Of a DNA stretch of 12,069 bases, positions 1 through 7,870 are shown in pieces. Below the pieces are notes generated by a model. That model was given only the letters and a program-made list of their open reading frames with translations, made no database searches and had not been told where the DNA came from. Both the position numbers and the translations under genes were made by a program. The stretch is from positions 1-12,069 of the forward strand of contig JAGLCZ010000684.1 of NCBI GenBank assembly GCA_023145975.1, written 5' to 3'. The DNA is from Candidatus Hydrogenedentota bacterium. Lineage in GTDB: Bacteria > Hydrogenedentota > Hydrogenedentia > Hydrogenedentales > CAITNO01. Each line of letters begins with the position of its first letter. Positions within the stretch are counted from its first letter, which is position 1.

Positions 1-1063
1 ATTCTTCGCCGTCGGAGCTTAGCTGCCGTAATGCACGGAGCTGCCCACAAGCGGCATCAATATCACTCCCCCGCTCTTTTCTGACCGTCGCCTTGACACC
101 TTTGGTATTCAAGGCTGTCACAAAAGCTGCTACCCGGTGGGAGGGCGATGGTGAAAACGGCAGTCCCGCAACTTCATTCCAGGGAATTATATTTACCATA
201 GCATCCAGCCCCTGCAAAAATCCCGCGAGCTCAACTGCCTGTTCCGGTGCATCGTTTACTTCGTTCAGCAATATATATTCTATGGTAATCTGACGTCCCC
301 GCTTCCTTTGATACTCACACAAGGCCTTGTGGAGTTTTTTCAGGGGATACCGCTTATTTATAGGGATCAACTGATCGCGCAGTGCGTCCGTTGCAGCATG
401 AAGGGATACACTCAACCGTACCTGCCATAATTCCTCTGCAAATTTCAAAATCCCCTTCACATCACCCACCGTAGAAACTGCAATTTTACGTGCACCAATA
501 TGCAGTCCCAGAGGATGCATCAAAATATCTATACTTTTGATAAGGGCATCATAATTTTGAAAAGGCTCGCCCATGCCCATAAACACAATGTTCGGTGTCA
601 CATTTTGACTTAAGCCCGCTTCCTGACATAAAAAAAGCGCCTGCTCAACAATTTCGGCGGGCGACAGATTTCGCCGGAATCCCGCCTGCCCCGTCGCGCA
701 AAAACTACAGCCCAATGCACAGCCGACCTGTGTTGAAAGACAACAGGTTACACGGTCACCATGGCGTAATAAAACTGATTCGATGGCATCACCACCTTTC
801 AGCGAAAATAACGCCTTGACCGTACCCGATTGTTCGGAATACTGATGGGTCACCTCAGAAAGGGAAGACACAGCAGCCTGCTCATCAATAGAGGCCCGTA
901 ACGACTCTGGCAAGTTCGTCATTTCATCCAATTCAAAAATCTTCTTCTGGTGAATCCATTGGAATATCTGTTTGCCGCGCATAGCCGGCAACCCAAGCCT
1001 TTCTGCAATTTCATCCGGCAACAGCCCAGTAAGGGCATCTGTAAAAATAGTTGTATGTTTCAA
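1..1063 (-). CDS. rlmN: RlmN, dual-specificity 23S rRNA (A2503-C2)/tRNA (A37-C2) methyltransferase (3' end cut by window)
   Basis: This is a radical-SAM enzyme that methylates C2 of adenine 2503 in 23S rRNA and, in characterised members, A37 of some tRNAs, using a methyl-cysteine intermediate. The 354 visible codons lack only the stop. The radical-SAM motif CALGCSFC gives Fe-S ligands C115, C119 and C122. C108 sits where the second catalytic cysteine belongs, and C339 in SDIDAACGQL matches the methyl-carrying cysteine. The sequence GMGEP is also present. The start is a TTG at 1063-1061: an in-frame TAG lies five codons upstream, no ATG or GTG lies between, and AGGAAG is 8 nt before the TTG. 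That TAG is also the stop of the lipoprotein gene 12 bp upstream, so the Shine-Dalgarno site overlaps the previous stop codon and the two genes are probably co-transcribed and perhaps translationally coupled. The absence of an ATG start may keep expression modest (inference). Confidence 0.96.
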   Translation of the reverse strand, partial: MKHTTIFTDALTGLLPDEIAERLGLPAMRGKQIFQWIHQKKIFELDEMTNLPESLRASIDEQAAVSSLSEVTHQYSEQSGTVKALFSLKGGDAIESVLLRHGDRVTCCLSTQVGCALGCSFCATGQAGFRRNLSPAEIVEQALFLCQEAGLSQNVTPNIVFMGMGEPFQNYDALIKSIDILMHPLGLHIGARKIAVSTVGDVKGILKFAEELWQVRLSVSLHAATDALRDQLIPINKRYPLKKLHKALCEYQRKRGRQITIEYILLNEVNDAPEQAVELAGFLQGLDAMVNIIPWNEVAGLPFSPSPSHRVAAFVTALNTKGVKATVRKERGSDIDAACGQLRALRQLSSDGEE

Positions 1064-1075
1064 TAGGGGTACTTC

Positions 1076-1954
1076 CTAATCTGTAAAAATATCCACACGC
1101 TGAAATCCACGGCGCTCAAGAAGAGTCGCCTTGGTGGAAACCTCAAAAACAATATCCTCAACCGGCGCATTCACATCCACTCGCCGCATGGTAAAACGCA
1201 TCCAGGCATCCTCACCGGGAAAGGTGGTCTCAATCTGCGTGGGATATCGTATACCTTGCTGTTCATGATATGCAGTCTTGATCGTATGAGAAATAACCGT
1301 GCCGTCACAATTAAATAACTGACTTTCCAAAATCACCCACGGTGCGCCCTGCACCAAAAGAATCCGCTTCAACCGCAATTTCGGATCCCGCGCCCAAATT
1401 TCAAGGGTAGCCGTTTGCGATGATTCGTCATACGCACTGAGACGAAGCAGCTCTTTCGACAATGATGACCAAAGTTCCGGCGTAAACATTTCACGTACCA
1501 CATCCGCCGATGTCAACGTATTAAACTCTTCCGCCTCTAAACGAAGGCAATACTCACGACGGGTTGGAAACTCCAGCAGAAAAGAATCCCGGGCATACGT
1601 CAACTCAATAATACGCGTCCCATAGCGCCTTCCAATTACATAAAGGCTGTTGGGATAACGAAAATGCAAAACGCTTTCCCGTGAAATCTGCGTTGCCTCC
1701 ATTTCAGGTATCTTGAGAACCGCAGTTCCCGTGGCACGAAAGGAAGTCATCGCCTTTTCATTTTTCGCCAGCCCGTCAATAATTACAGCTACATCCGGTG
1801 CACCCGGCGGCAAAGGCAGGGGTTGAAGTCGATTGCCCAAATGTACACATCCGGAACAAGATAATAGAATTGCAACCCAGGCAATACTATATAAAAAAGA
1901 TCTATTTCCTAATAAATGAATCATGACACCAGCTACTTTCACCTGCAATTCCAT
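1076..1954 (-). CDS. putative lipoprotein with LolA/LolB- or DUF4292-like character, unknown function
   Basis: A predicted secreted protein of about 292 residues. Its N-terminus has basic residues, a hydrophobic stretch (FLYSIAWVAILLS) and a cysteine cluster LLSCSGC that resembles a lipobox, although neither cysteine has a textbook -3 to -1 context. The rest shows alternating beta-type segments (SVLHFRYPNSLYVIG, IIELTYARDSFLLEFP, ILESQLFNCDGTVI, TQIETTFP). This pattern recalls outer-membrane lipoprotein carriers and receptors (LolA/LolB) and DUF4292 proteins; the resemblance is judged by eye and not proven. Start choice is uncertain. ATG at 1954 has AAGG 6 nt upstream; GTG at 1957 is immediately before it; ATG at 1924 would give a shorter signal peptide. 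The gene precedes rlmN by 12 bp and probably shares its transcript, which says little about function. Confidence 0.7.
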   Translation of the reverse strand: MELQVKVAGVMIHLLGNRSFLYSIAWVAILLSCSGCVHLGNRLQPLPLPPGAPDVAVIIDGLAKNEKAMTSFRATGTAVLKIPEMEATQISRESVLHFRYPNSLYVIGRRYGTRIIELTYARDSFLLEFPTRREYCLRLEAEEFNTLTSADVVREMFTPELWSSLSKELLRLSAYDESSQTATLEIWARDPKLRLKRILLVQGAPWVILESQLFNCDGTVISHTIKTAYHEQQGIRYPTQIETTFPGEDAWMRFTMRRVDVNAPVEDIVFEVSTKATLLERRGFQRVDIFTD

Positions 1955-1983
1955 CACGCCCCTTCAGAACCGTTATTCACGGT

Positions 1984-1989
1984 ATTATA
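1984..1989 (-). promoter_or_regulatory. candidate -10 element for the lipoprotein-rlmN unit
   Basis: On the minus strand a perfect TATAAT lies about 30 nt upstream of the lipoprotein start. No convincing -35 hexamer is seen 16-18 bp further upstream, so the assignment rests on the -10 match and position. Confidence 0.4.
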
Positions 1990-2077
1990 CTATGCTAAGC
2001 GATACATCATACCATGATATCCTAATCCGTCCCTATCAAAATAAACGAAAGCAATAAGAAAGGTGCTATGATGGTTC

Positions 2078-2086
2078 TGATATAAC
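2078..2086 (+). promoter_or_regulatory. fdxA: candidate extended -10 for the ferredoxin gene
   Basis: TGATATAAC matches an extended -10 (TGn followed by TATAAC). It would start transcription near 2093 and leave a leader of about 95 nt. The -35 region is poor. The AT-rich 2090-2170 stretch has other possible elements, so this is tentative. Confidence 0.3.
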
Positions 2087-2187
2087 GCTTGTTTAGTTTT
2101 TTTCATGCAGAACCAAAAAAATCAATACCGTTTCAATTTTCGGATTGCGGAAAACTGTAAATACAAATAAGAACCGGAGATAGCACC

Positions 2188-2532
2188 ATGCCTTTTGTCG
2201 TATGTGAACCGTGTATTAAATGTAAATATACCGAATGTGTCAGCGTATGTCCAGTCGCCTGTTTTCATGAAGGCGAAAACATGCTGGTCATTGATCCCAA
2301 TGAATGTATAGACTGCGGTGTCTGCGTGGATGAATGTCCTGCACATGCCATCTACTGCGATGAAGAAGTACCCGACAAATGGAAAGAATTCATTACGATC
2401 AACGCCGAATACGCGGTTAAATGGCCGCTCATCGAAGAAAGTATAGAACCCCTCCCCACAGCAGACGAATCCCAGAACGAACAGGGAAAAAGAGACTTTT
2501 TTTCCCCGAAACCCGGCAAGAGGGAAAAGTAA
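2188..2532 (+). CDS. fdxA: 7Fe ferredoxin, FdI/FdxA type ([3Fe-4S][4Fe-4S])
   Basis: A small soluble electron carrier of 114 residues. All nine cysteines of Azotobacter ferredoxin I are present with the same spacing, shifted by one: C9, C12, C17, C21, C25, C40, C43, C46 and C50. By family analogy C9, C17 and C50 hold the [3Fe-4S] cluster and C21, C40, C43 and C46 the [4Fe-4S] cluster. The motif block CIKCKYTECVSVCPVACF and the acidic segment after the second cluster are typical. The C-terminal tail is polar and charged, ending PKPGKREK. GGAG lies about 8 nt before the ATG. The gene is divergent from the lipoprotein-rlmN unit and convergent with rlmD. No partner enzyme is adjacent, so the redox partner cannot be named from context. 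Confidence 0.95.
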   Translation: MPFVVCEPCIKCKYTECVSVCPVACFHEGENMLVIDPNECIDCGVCVDECPAHAIYCDEEVPDKWKEFITINAEYAVKWPLIEESIEPLPTADESQNEQGKRDFFSPKPGKREK

Positions 2533-2607
2533 TAGCCAAAAGGATATAAGATTCCCAAAAGTCGCATTCAACAACAGGGATTATGTTATTGCTCCGCTTT
2601 TCTTCCT
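2533..2607. other. convergent intergenic gap, no clear terminator
   Basis: This is the 75 bp between the ferredoxin stop and the rlmD stop. I looked for a bidirectional hairpin and found only a failed match (GATTCCC against GGGATT). Termination here may be Rho-dependent or rely on structure I cannot fold by eye. Confidence 0.4.
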
Positions 2608-3873
2608 TTATTTACGCTCAAAAGCTGCCAATACTTCCACATGAGGCGTATGGGGAAACATATCCACGGCACGCAGTTCGGTCAGGTTATAGGCTTCCAG
2701 TAAGATAGGCATTTCCTCACGTAAACGTTTCGGGTTGCAGGATACATATAGTAACCGGCTGGGCAAAAGCTGAGCTAAACGCCTGACTGCTTTGGGGTGC
2801 ATCCCCGAACGAGGAGGATCCACCACCACGGCGCTGCCTTCCGGAAAACCACCGCCTTTCACTTTATCACGCAGAAAATTACGTACCGAATCGGTCAGAA
2901 AAAAAACATTGTCCACCTTATTCTCACGGGCGTTATTCCGTCCATCCTCCGTGGCTGACGTTACGTTTTCCACGCTGATAACCTCGCGGGCACAATCGGC
3001 ACAGGTCAATGCGATCCCCCCTGATCCGCCATATAAATCAAAAAGAACTTCCGGACTGCATTGTGTCGCCCAGGCGCGTATATGCCCATAAAGACGCTCT
3101 GCAGCCAGGGGGTTGGTCTGAAAAAAACTCAGGGGAGAAATACGATAGGTCATGGGGAAAGTATCACGCCCATCCCCTTCGATATATTCGTCCGGAGAAG
3201 CGGAAACTTTCGAGATATCCTTGTCATCCACAGCAATATGAAGAGTCTCGTGAATTACATCGTGACCATACAGCAGGGTAAGTTTGTCTGCAGTTGCCAC
3301 TTCCGCTTTGCCCGCAAACTCACCATGATAGATACTGGTCGCATTAAAAGAGGAACGCACCATTTCCACAAAGGACGCCGCGTGTTCAAAAGCACCGGGC
3401 ATGGTCAGCAAGACCACCATACGTTCCCGGGTGCGTTTCCCGTCGCGTATCAACAGATTACGCAAATAGCCCTGACTCTTTCGGGTTTCACATGCACGTA
3501 AATTAGATGCCTGACGCCATTCACGTACTCCCTGTAATAGGCTGCCCATACCGTCAGGGCCAATATGGCACTCTTCAATATCCAGGGGTTTGAACCACTT
3601 CCCTTTACACTTGAATCCCAGAACAGTATCACGTTCAAAACCGGGCGGCGGCGCTTCCGGATACCATTTCAGGGCAAAAGAAGGATCAACCTTGTTACGA
3701 TAGTGCCATAACACAGGAGAAGGAGTAATAGGTATTATGCCGTTCCAATATTCCTTGAAGAGCTCCTGCAATATGCCGGTTTTCAGGCTAAGCTGTTCTT
3801 CATAGGATATTTCCTGATTAAGGCAGCCGCCACACTCTCCAAAATGCCTGCAAAGAGGTAATGATTCCTGCAT
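2608..3873 (-). CDS. rlmD: class I SAM RNA m5U methyltransferase, RlmD/RumA (TrmA) family
   Basis: The enzyme makes 5-methyluridine in RNA, most likely 23S rRNA U1939. Numbered from the preferred start, C8, C14, C17 (pattern C-x5-CGGC) and C102 are the probable [4Fe-4S] ligands. The catalytic half shows FFQTNP, the SAM-binding DLYGGSGGI (usually DLYCGxG; the Cys is Gly here), VVVDPPRSG, the nucleophile cysteine in YVSCNPKRL and the general-base glutamate in PHTPHVEVLAAF. No N-terminal TRAM domain is visible, unlike E. coli RlmD. The longest frame starts at a TTG at 3951, but ATG at 3873 is preceded by GTGGAG with a 9-nt spacer and begins just before the cluster cysteines, so I use it (421 residues). 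The exact target base (RlmD-like, TrmA-like or RlmCD-like) cannot be fixed by sequence reading alone. It is the last gene of the probable hisS-manC-rlmD unit. Confidence 0.88.
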   Translation of the reverse strand: MQESLPLCRHFGECGGCLNQEISYEEQLSLKTGILQELFKEYWNGIIPITPSPVLWHYRNKVDPSFALKWYPEAPPPGFERDTVLGFKCKGKWFKPLDIEECHIGPDGMGSLLQGVREWRQASNLRACETRKSQGYLRNLLIRDGKRTRERMVVLLTMPGAFEHAASFVEMVRSSFNATSIYHGEFAGKAEVATADKLTLLYGHDVIHETLHIAVDDKDISKVSASPDEYIEGDGRDTFPMTYRISPLSFFQTNPLAAERLYGHIRAWATQCSPEVLFDLYGGSGGIALTCADCAREVISVENVTSATEDGRNNARENKVDNVFFLTDSVRNFLRDKVKGGGFPEGSAVVVDPPRSGMHPKAVRRLAQLLPSRLLYVSCNPKRLREEMPILLEAYNLTELRAVDMFPHTPHVEVLAAFERK

Positions 3874-3966
3874 TCGATATATCTCCACTACACGGGTATT
3901 ATCTGCACGCTGAAAATATTTTCCAAGACAGGTTGTTTCCAGATGCTGCAATTTTAGAATAAGACA

Positions 3967-5082
3967 CTACACCTGTGAAGCGCCCCGGGACTTTAATTCT
4001 TCAACAACACGACGCACATCCTGCTCTTTCGTGCTTTCCATAACCAACACCGCATCGTCCGTAACAACAACAGTTACGCCTTTTAACCCCAACGCGGCAA
4101 CTGCCATTTTTTCAGCACCGGACGCATTTACAATAGTACAATCGCGGCAATCCAACACAACTGGATCACCCTCTCTATAATTACCGTCTTTATCCAGATG
4201 CTCATCACGACGAAGTGCTGTCCAAGTGCCCACATCAGGCGAATCGAGTGCGGCTTCTACCATCATGACGTTTCCGGCATGTTCCATCAGTGCATAGTCA
4301 ATACTAATATTCTCAAGTTCCGCAAACTGTTTCTGAGCGACTGCGATATTATCGTTAATCAAGGCAGCTTGCATACTTTTTATGATAGCGACCACTTGCG
4401 GCGATGTCTCTGCCAGCTCCTTTAGAAAAACGGCTATGCGCCAAAAAAACAATCCACTATTCCAGTAATACCGTTTGGAAGCAAGAAACTTCTGTGCCTG
4501 TTCCAATTCTGGTTTTTCATGAAATGCTACTGCTTTAAATACTGATGGGGGGAACTTCTGATTGCAGTTCGGTGCCGTTTCAATATAGCCCAAGCCTGTT
4601 GCGGGACACGTTGGCACGACACCATAAGCAACAAGGGCATCTTCCTCATCTGCAACTTTCATCGCCGCATGTGCCGAGCGAAGAAATGCATGGCAATCAC
4701 CAACACGATAATCCACGGTCAACACTGCCATGCTTATCTGTTCAGGTACCCTATCAGGATAATGTGCCATTAAATACGCCGCCATATAGGCAAGCGCCCC
4801 TGTTGTATTGCGTTTGCAGGGTTCCACAATAATATTCTCTTCCCGAATGGGAAGCGCAGCATCACGAATGGGCTGTTCCAACTGCCGGCTGGTTATAATG
4901 AATACATTATCCATTTTCACCAGCGCTGCGGCATGTTCAACGACCTCATGCAGCATGGATTTATCGGATTGGTTGAAAGGCAGTAACTGCTTGGGTTTGT
5001 CTTGTCGCGATACCGGCCAGAAACGTTCTCCAACGCCTCCCGCCATAATTACTGCCGTATGCACACATTTACTTTCAGTCAT
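3967..5082 (-). CDS. manC: mannose-1-phosphate guanylyltransferase (GDP-mannose synthesis), short form
   Basis: Predicted to join mannose 1-phosphate and GTP to GDP-mannose, a precursor of mannosylated or fucosylated surface glycans. The 371-residue protein opens with the nucleotidyltransferase signature VIMAGGVGERFWPVSR followed by KPKQLLPF. It continues with EPCKRNTTGALAY, GLGYIETAP, FHEKPE, YYWNSGLFFW, SIDYALME and DSPDVGTWTAL. It lacks the C-terminal mannose-6-phosphate isomerase domain of bifunctional ManC/AlgA. The usual loop PADH reads TVDY here, keeping the Asp but losing Pro and His. The longer frame from an ATG at 5154 would overlap hisS by 29 nt; ATG at 5082 has GAAGGA 6 nt upstream and begins next to the conserved core, so it is chosen. 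The gap to hisS is 43 bp. No other sugar-nucleotide genes are in view. Confidence 0.9.
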   Translation of the reverse strand: MTESKCVHTAVIMAGGVGERFWPVSRQDKPKQLLPFNQSDKSMLHEVVEHAAALVKMDNVFIITSRQLEQPIRDAALPIREENIIVEPCKRNTTGALAYMAAYLMAHYPDRVPEQISMAVLTVDYRVGDCHAFLRSAHAAMKVADEEDALVAYGVVPTCPATGLGYIETAPNCNQKFPPSVFKAVAFHEKPELEQAQKFLASKRYYWNSGLFFWRIAVFLKELAETSPQVVAIIKSMQAALINDNIAVAQKQFAELENISIDYALMEHAGNVMMVEAALDSPDVGTWTALRRDEHLDKDGNYREGDPVVLDCRDCTIVNASGAEKMAVAALGLKGVTVVVTDDAVLVMESTKEQDVRRVVEELKSRGASQV

Positions 5083-5125
5083 AACAAATCCTTCTCTGCC
5101 AATGCACAAAACGCACTCAGATCCA

Positions 5126-6595
5126 CTATTCTGATTGCGCCGGTACCGGTTCATTATTTAGAAGGCTCTTCACAATTCCAATCATATCTTCACGCTTTAC
5201 CGTCACCTGTGCATTACGCCCTGCTTCCCGATACGCGTCGTGATCATCTATATTCTCACGGGATCGTTTCCCGGCTATTAAATCCTTCACAGCCACTTCA
5301 CCTCGCTGCAGTTCTTCTTCACCCAGAATCACTGCCACAGGAACTTCGTAGCGATCCGCATCACTCAGCTGGGCAGCCATATTCTTTTTACCCCCTAAAT
5401 AAGTGAGCGTATTCAACCCTGCCCCCCGCAATTCCGCTGCCAGTTTCAGTACATCCCGTGCCGCCACTTTACCTACTGTCGCAATACATACCTTCACGGT
5501 ACTTCTGGGAAACTTTATCTTTTCCAATCCACGCAATGCCGCCATCAATCTTTCAAGACCTATGGAAGCCCCAACAGCCGGCACCTGCTGTCCCATAAAA
5601 CGATTACATAATTCGTTGTAGCGCCCACCACCGCCCAACGAACCTAATGCCTTCATGCCCACAACCTCTACTTCAAAAACAGGGCCCGTATAGTAATCCA
5701 GCCCACGGGTAAGGCTCGGATCAAATACAGCTTCCGCCTCGGATATACCCAGTGCATCCAATAATGCCGCCAATTCCCGCATATCTGCCAATGCCTCTTC
5801 CGTATTCTCAGATGCCGGAAGTTTCTCCATCAATAATTTTACGACTTCAAGACGGTCAACTCCTGTAATCGCAATAAACTCTGCAATGGCAGTAATCACG
5901 GAATCAGGAAGATGAACCCCGGGAATAGGATCGCCGGAGGCATCAATACGCCCCGAAGCAAGTTCCATCTTTACATTTTCAATGCCCACCTTCTGCAGTT
6001 TATCAATGACCCGAAGTGTGTGTTTGATACGCTCCGGTTCTGTTATGTCATTACCCGTAAGTAATGCATCCACCAATCGCCGGTTGCTGATACGGATACG
6101 AAACAGGGGGACATCATTATCCGTCATGCCCGCAGCACGCATCCCGCCGCAAAGTACAGCAATGATCTCGGCATCAGCAGCGAGACTACGTGCACCTGCA
6201 ACATCAATATCAAGCTGGGTAAACTGACGGAACCGTCCGGGTCCGGGTTTATCGGCTCGAAATACGGGTCCAATATGATAACGTCGGAAAGGAAGTTTAA
6301 TCTGTTCACGATATTGACTCACCACCCGTGCAAAAGGTACTGTGAGGTCAAACCGCATTGCCGCCACTTCCCCTTCCGGCGTCTCCAGCGTAAAAATTTC
6401 CTTGTTCACTTCTGCACCGGCACTTCCAGTCAATGTCGCAAAATGTTCAAGTATCGGGGTATCAATTGGAACAAAACCAAAACGTTCATAAACGCCACGG
6501 ATAGCATCAATAACACCCTGCCGCGCAATCATCTCTTCCGGCAGGTTATCCTGAAATCCCTTCAGGGTCTGGGGACGAACTCTTTTCTTTTTCAT
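5126..6595 (-). CDS. hisS: histidine-tRNA ligase (class II)
   Basis: Charges tRNA-His with histidine in the cytoplasm. The 489-residue protein has class II motif 2 (PFRRYHIGPVFRADKPGPGR, with FRQFTQLDIDVAG following), the histidine-binding signature GLDYYTGPVFEV, the GGGGRYNEL segment and motif 3 (VGASIGLERLMAAL). A C-terminal anticodon-binding domain follows (VKVCIATVGK, LAAELRGAGL, VPVAVILGEEE). It is longer than the roughly 420 residues of E. coli HisS because of a larger helical insertion between motif 2 and the GLDYYTG segment and a C-terminal extension. This resembles the long HisS branch found in several phyla (inference from motif style). The ATG has AAGGA about 10 nt upstream. It is the first gene of the probable hisS-manC-rlmD unit. 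Confidence 0.96.
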   Translation of the reverse strand: MKKKRVRPQTLKGFQDNLPEEMIARQGVIDAIRGVYERFGFVPIDTPILEHFATLTGSAGAEVNKEIFTLETPEGEVAAMRFDLTVPFARVVSQYREQIKLPFRRYHIGPVFRADKPGPGRFRQFTQLDIDVAGARSLAADAEIIAVLCGGMRAAGMTDNDVPLFRIRISNRRLVDALLTGNDITEPERIKHTLRVIDKLQKVGIENVKMELASGRIDASGDPIPGVHLPDSVITAIAEFIAITGVDRLEVVKLLMEKLPASENTEEALADMRELAALLDALGISEAEAVFDPSLTRGLDYYTGPVFEVEVVGMKALGSLGGGGRYNELCNRFMGQQVPAVGASIGLERLMAALRGLEKIKFPRSTVKVCIATVGKVAARDVLKLAAELRGAGLNTLTYLGGKKNMAAQLSDADRYEVPVAVILGEEELQRGEVAVKDLIAGKRSRENIDDHDAYREAGRNAQVTVKREDMIGIVKSLLNNEPVPAQSE

Positions 6596-6618
6596 AGACC
6601 TATTTTCCTTAAAACATT

Positions 6619-6627
6619 ACTATAACA
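6619..6627 (-). promoter_or_regulatory. hisS: candidate extended -10 promoter of hisS
   Basis: On the minus strand TGTTATAGT fits an extended -10 (TGn-TATAGT) and lies 24 nt upstream of the hisS ATG. That leaves a leader of about 17 nt holding the ribosome-binding site. The -35 is weak. A second TATATT lies at 6679-6684 (minus). Confidence 0.35.
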
Positions 6628-6724
6628 TTTTTTCTATTTATGGAACATCTCACAAAACAAAGGAAGCCGCCTGTTTTAATATAACCCACTGAAAGAATCT
6701 TGTTCTTTGCACCGCATAAGCTCC

Positions 6725-7315
6725 TCACACAGGTTTATGGATTTCCAGAGAGGTGAAGCAGCAATGAAACGTTCCCCCAACGGGACTACATGCGTAAAGA
6801 CCTGCTTCAATTTTTGCTGCTGCTTTATGCAGATGAGCTACGCGCAGCTGCTGCCAGGCTTCACCATTTTCAGAACTTTCAAGTATAAAATCATTTTTTC
6901 GACGGGTAATACGATAGTACCGTTCCGTCACAGAGGATGCCACATCCTGAGTAGCCCAATCTGAATATCCCATATTGGTTACTACCGAACCCAGCCTGCT
7001 TACCCGGTCATTTTCAAGTTCAGTGGATAATTTTATCCAATTCTCTGCATCTATCCGCACCATGATACCGCACTGATCGTACTGAGAAGAAGGCTGAAAA
7101 CGTACATGGACAGCAAGAACGAAATTCCCTGCAAGAGCAGTAAATAAACCGTGTCCACTATCCCGACAGAACCCATAGTGCGTACGCTGCCAGAAATCTG
7201 TTTCACGGTCTGTTATAATTTCCAACCCCTCTCCACAACACCACTGTTTCGGCTCATTAAACCAGTGATACTCCCGGGGAAGTACTGTTTTTTTAAAGAC
7301 TTCTTTGTGTGCCAT
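6725..7315 (-). CDS. DUF1349 domain protein (concanavalin A-like fold)
   Basis: A 196-residue cytoplasmic-looking protein with no signal peptide or membrane segment. The whole length matches the DUF1349 family pattern as I know it: an N-terminal WFNEPKQW segment, then TDFWQRTHYGF, a central block with FVLAVHVRFQ, QYDQCGIMVRID, NWIKLSTE, and the late EAGLYACSPVGGTF. The family has a beta-jelly-roll (ConA-like) fold and includes yeast Ree1, linked to enolase regulation; its bacterial role is not established, with sugar binding often suggested. The ribosome-binding site is poor (AAAGAAA directly before the ATG). A terminator separates it from the RNA-binding protein gene upstream, so it needs its own promoter in the 58 bp after that terminator, or read-through. 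Confidence 0.85.
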   Translation of the reverse strand: MAHKEVFKKTVLPREYHWFNEPKQWCCGEGLEIITDRETDFWQRTHYGFCRDSGHGLFTALAGNFVLAVHVRFQPSSQYDQCGIMVRIDAENWIKLSTELENDRVSRLGSVVTNMGYSDWATQDVASSVTERYYRITRRKNDFILESSENGEAWQQLRVAHLHKAAAKIEAGLYACSPVGGTFHCCFTSLEIHKPV

Positions 7316-7373
7316 TTTCTTTATGCAAATAGGTGGGTTAACTGCTCTTTCGCAGAATAGCGTTTACGAATAG

Positions 7374-7405
7374 AAAAGGCCGAAGTCCTGAGACTCCGGC
7401 CTTTG
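7374..7405 (-). terminator. rho-independent terminator of the RRM protein gene
   Basis: AAAGGCCG at 7375-7382 pairs with CGGCCTTT at 7397-7404. One A-C mismatch follows, then AGTC/GACT, around the loop CTGA. On the minus strand the stem ends in a run TTTTCT. It lies about 30 nt after the stop of the RNA-binding protein gene. The stem is nearly symmetric and could also work weakly in the other direction. Confidence 0.85.
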
Positions 7406-7434
7406 TTCATTCAACAGGGTAATAGCGCTGTATA

Positions 7435-7770
7435 CTAGTAGCGCCCGCGGCCACCGCCGCCGCCGCCGCCGTAACCACCACCGCCGCCGCCACGACCACC
7501 ACCACCGCCGCCGCCACGGGGGCGATCTTCACGGGGGCGTGCTTCGTTAACAGTGATGGTTCGTCCATCCATCTCGGTGCCATTCAATTTTTCGATGGCT
7601 TCCCGAGCAGCAGCGTCATCGCTCATTTCGACGAAACCAAATCCCTTGGAACGTCCAGAATCACGATCACTGATAACGTTCGAGGAGGTTACCTCGCCAA
7701 ACGCTTCAAATGCTTCGCGTAAATCTTCACTACCGGTACTGTAAGGGAGGTTTCCAACATACACATTCAT
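7435..7770 (-). CDS. RRM-type RNA-binding protein with glycine-rich tail
   Basis: An 111-residue protein. One RRM (residues 1-80) shows RNP2 (VYVGNL) and RNP1 (KGFGFVEM) in correct order and spacing. A tail of about 27 residues follows, almost all Gly with a few Arg and Tyr. This is the architecture of bacterial, notably cyanobacterial, Rbp proteins, several of which are cold-induced and bind single-stranded or U-rich RNA. The tail is encoded by GGC/GGT runs, including six perfect CCG units on the plus strand at 7454-7471, so it may vary in length between strains. AAGGATG and GAAGAG lie upstream of the ATG. The gene appears monocistronic, with its own promoter at 7920-7949 and a terminator at 7374-7405. 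The long leader suggests post-transcriptional control. A role in cold response or RNA chaperoning is inferred from the family. Confidence 0.95.
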   Translation of the reverse strand: MNVYVGNLPYSTGSEDLREAFEAFGEVTSSNVISDRDSGRSKGFGFVEMSDDAAAREAIEKLNGTEMDGRTITVNEARPREDRPRGGGGGGGRGGGGGGYGGGGGGGRGRY

Positions 7771-7870
7771 AACTCTTCATCCTTTTTGCCATGACTTTAA
7801 ACCAAATCGAGAGTATGTCCATGGCAACCGGACCACTTCGACGCACGCCTCATTGGAGACGGGCTAGAAC

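Noticed and set aside
2122..2574. 150-codon minus-strand frame over the ferredoxin gene
   Set aside because: The plus strand has nine correctly spaced ferredoxin cysteines. The antisense frame has only low-complexity Phe-rich sequence caused by the complementary codons.
5083..5154. Longer start of manC inside hisS
   Set aside because: The extra 24 residues match nothing in the family, overlap hisS, and lack a ribosome-binding site. ATG at 5082 has a good one.
7441..7520. Repeated CCG/CCA units considered as a tandem or CRISPR-like repeat
   Set aside because: The units are codons of a Gly-rich protein tail in frame, with no spacers.
7740..7796. Upstream ATG frame (MAKRMKSYEC...) overlapping the start of the RRM gene
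   Set aside because: Its ATG has no convincing ribosome-binding site, and the frame stops within a short distance inside the RRM gene. More likely chance than a regulatory frame.
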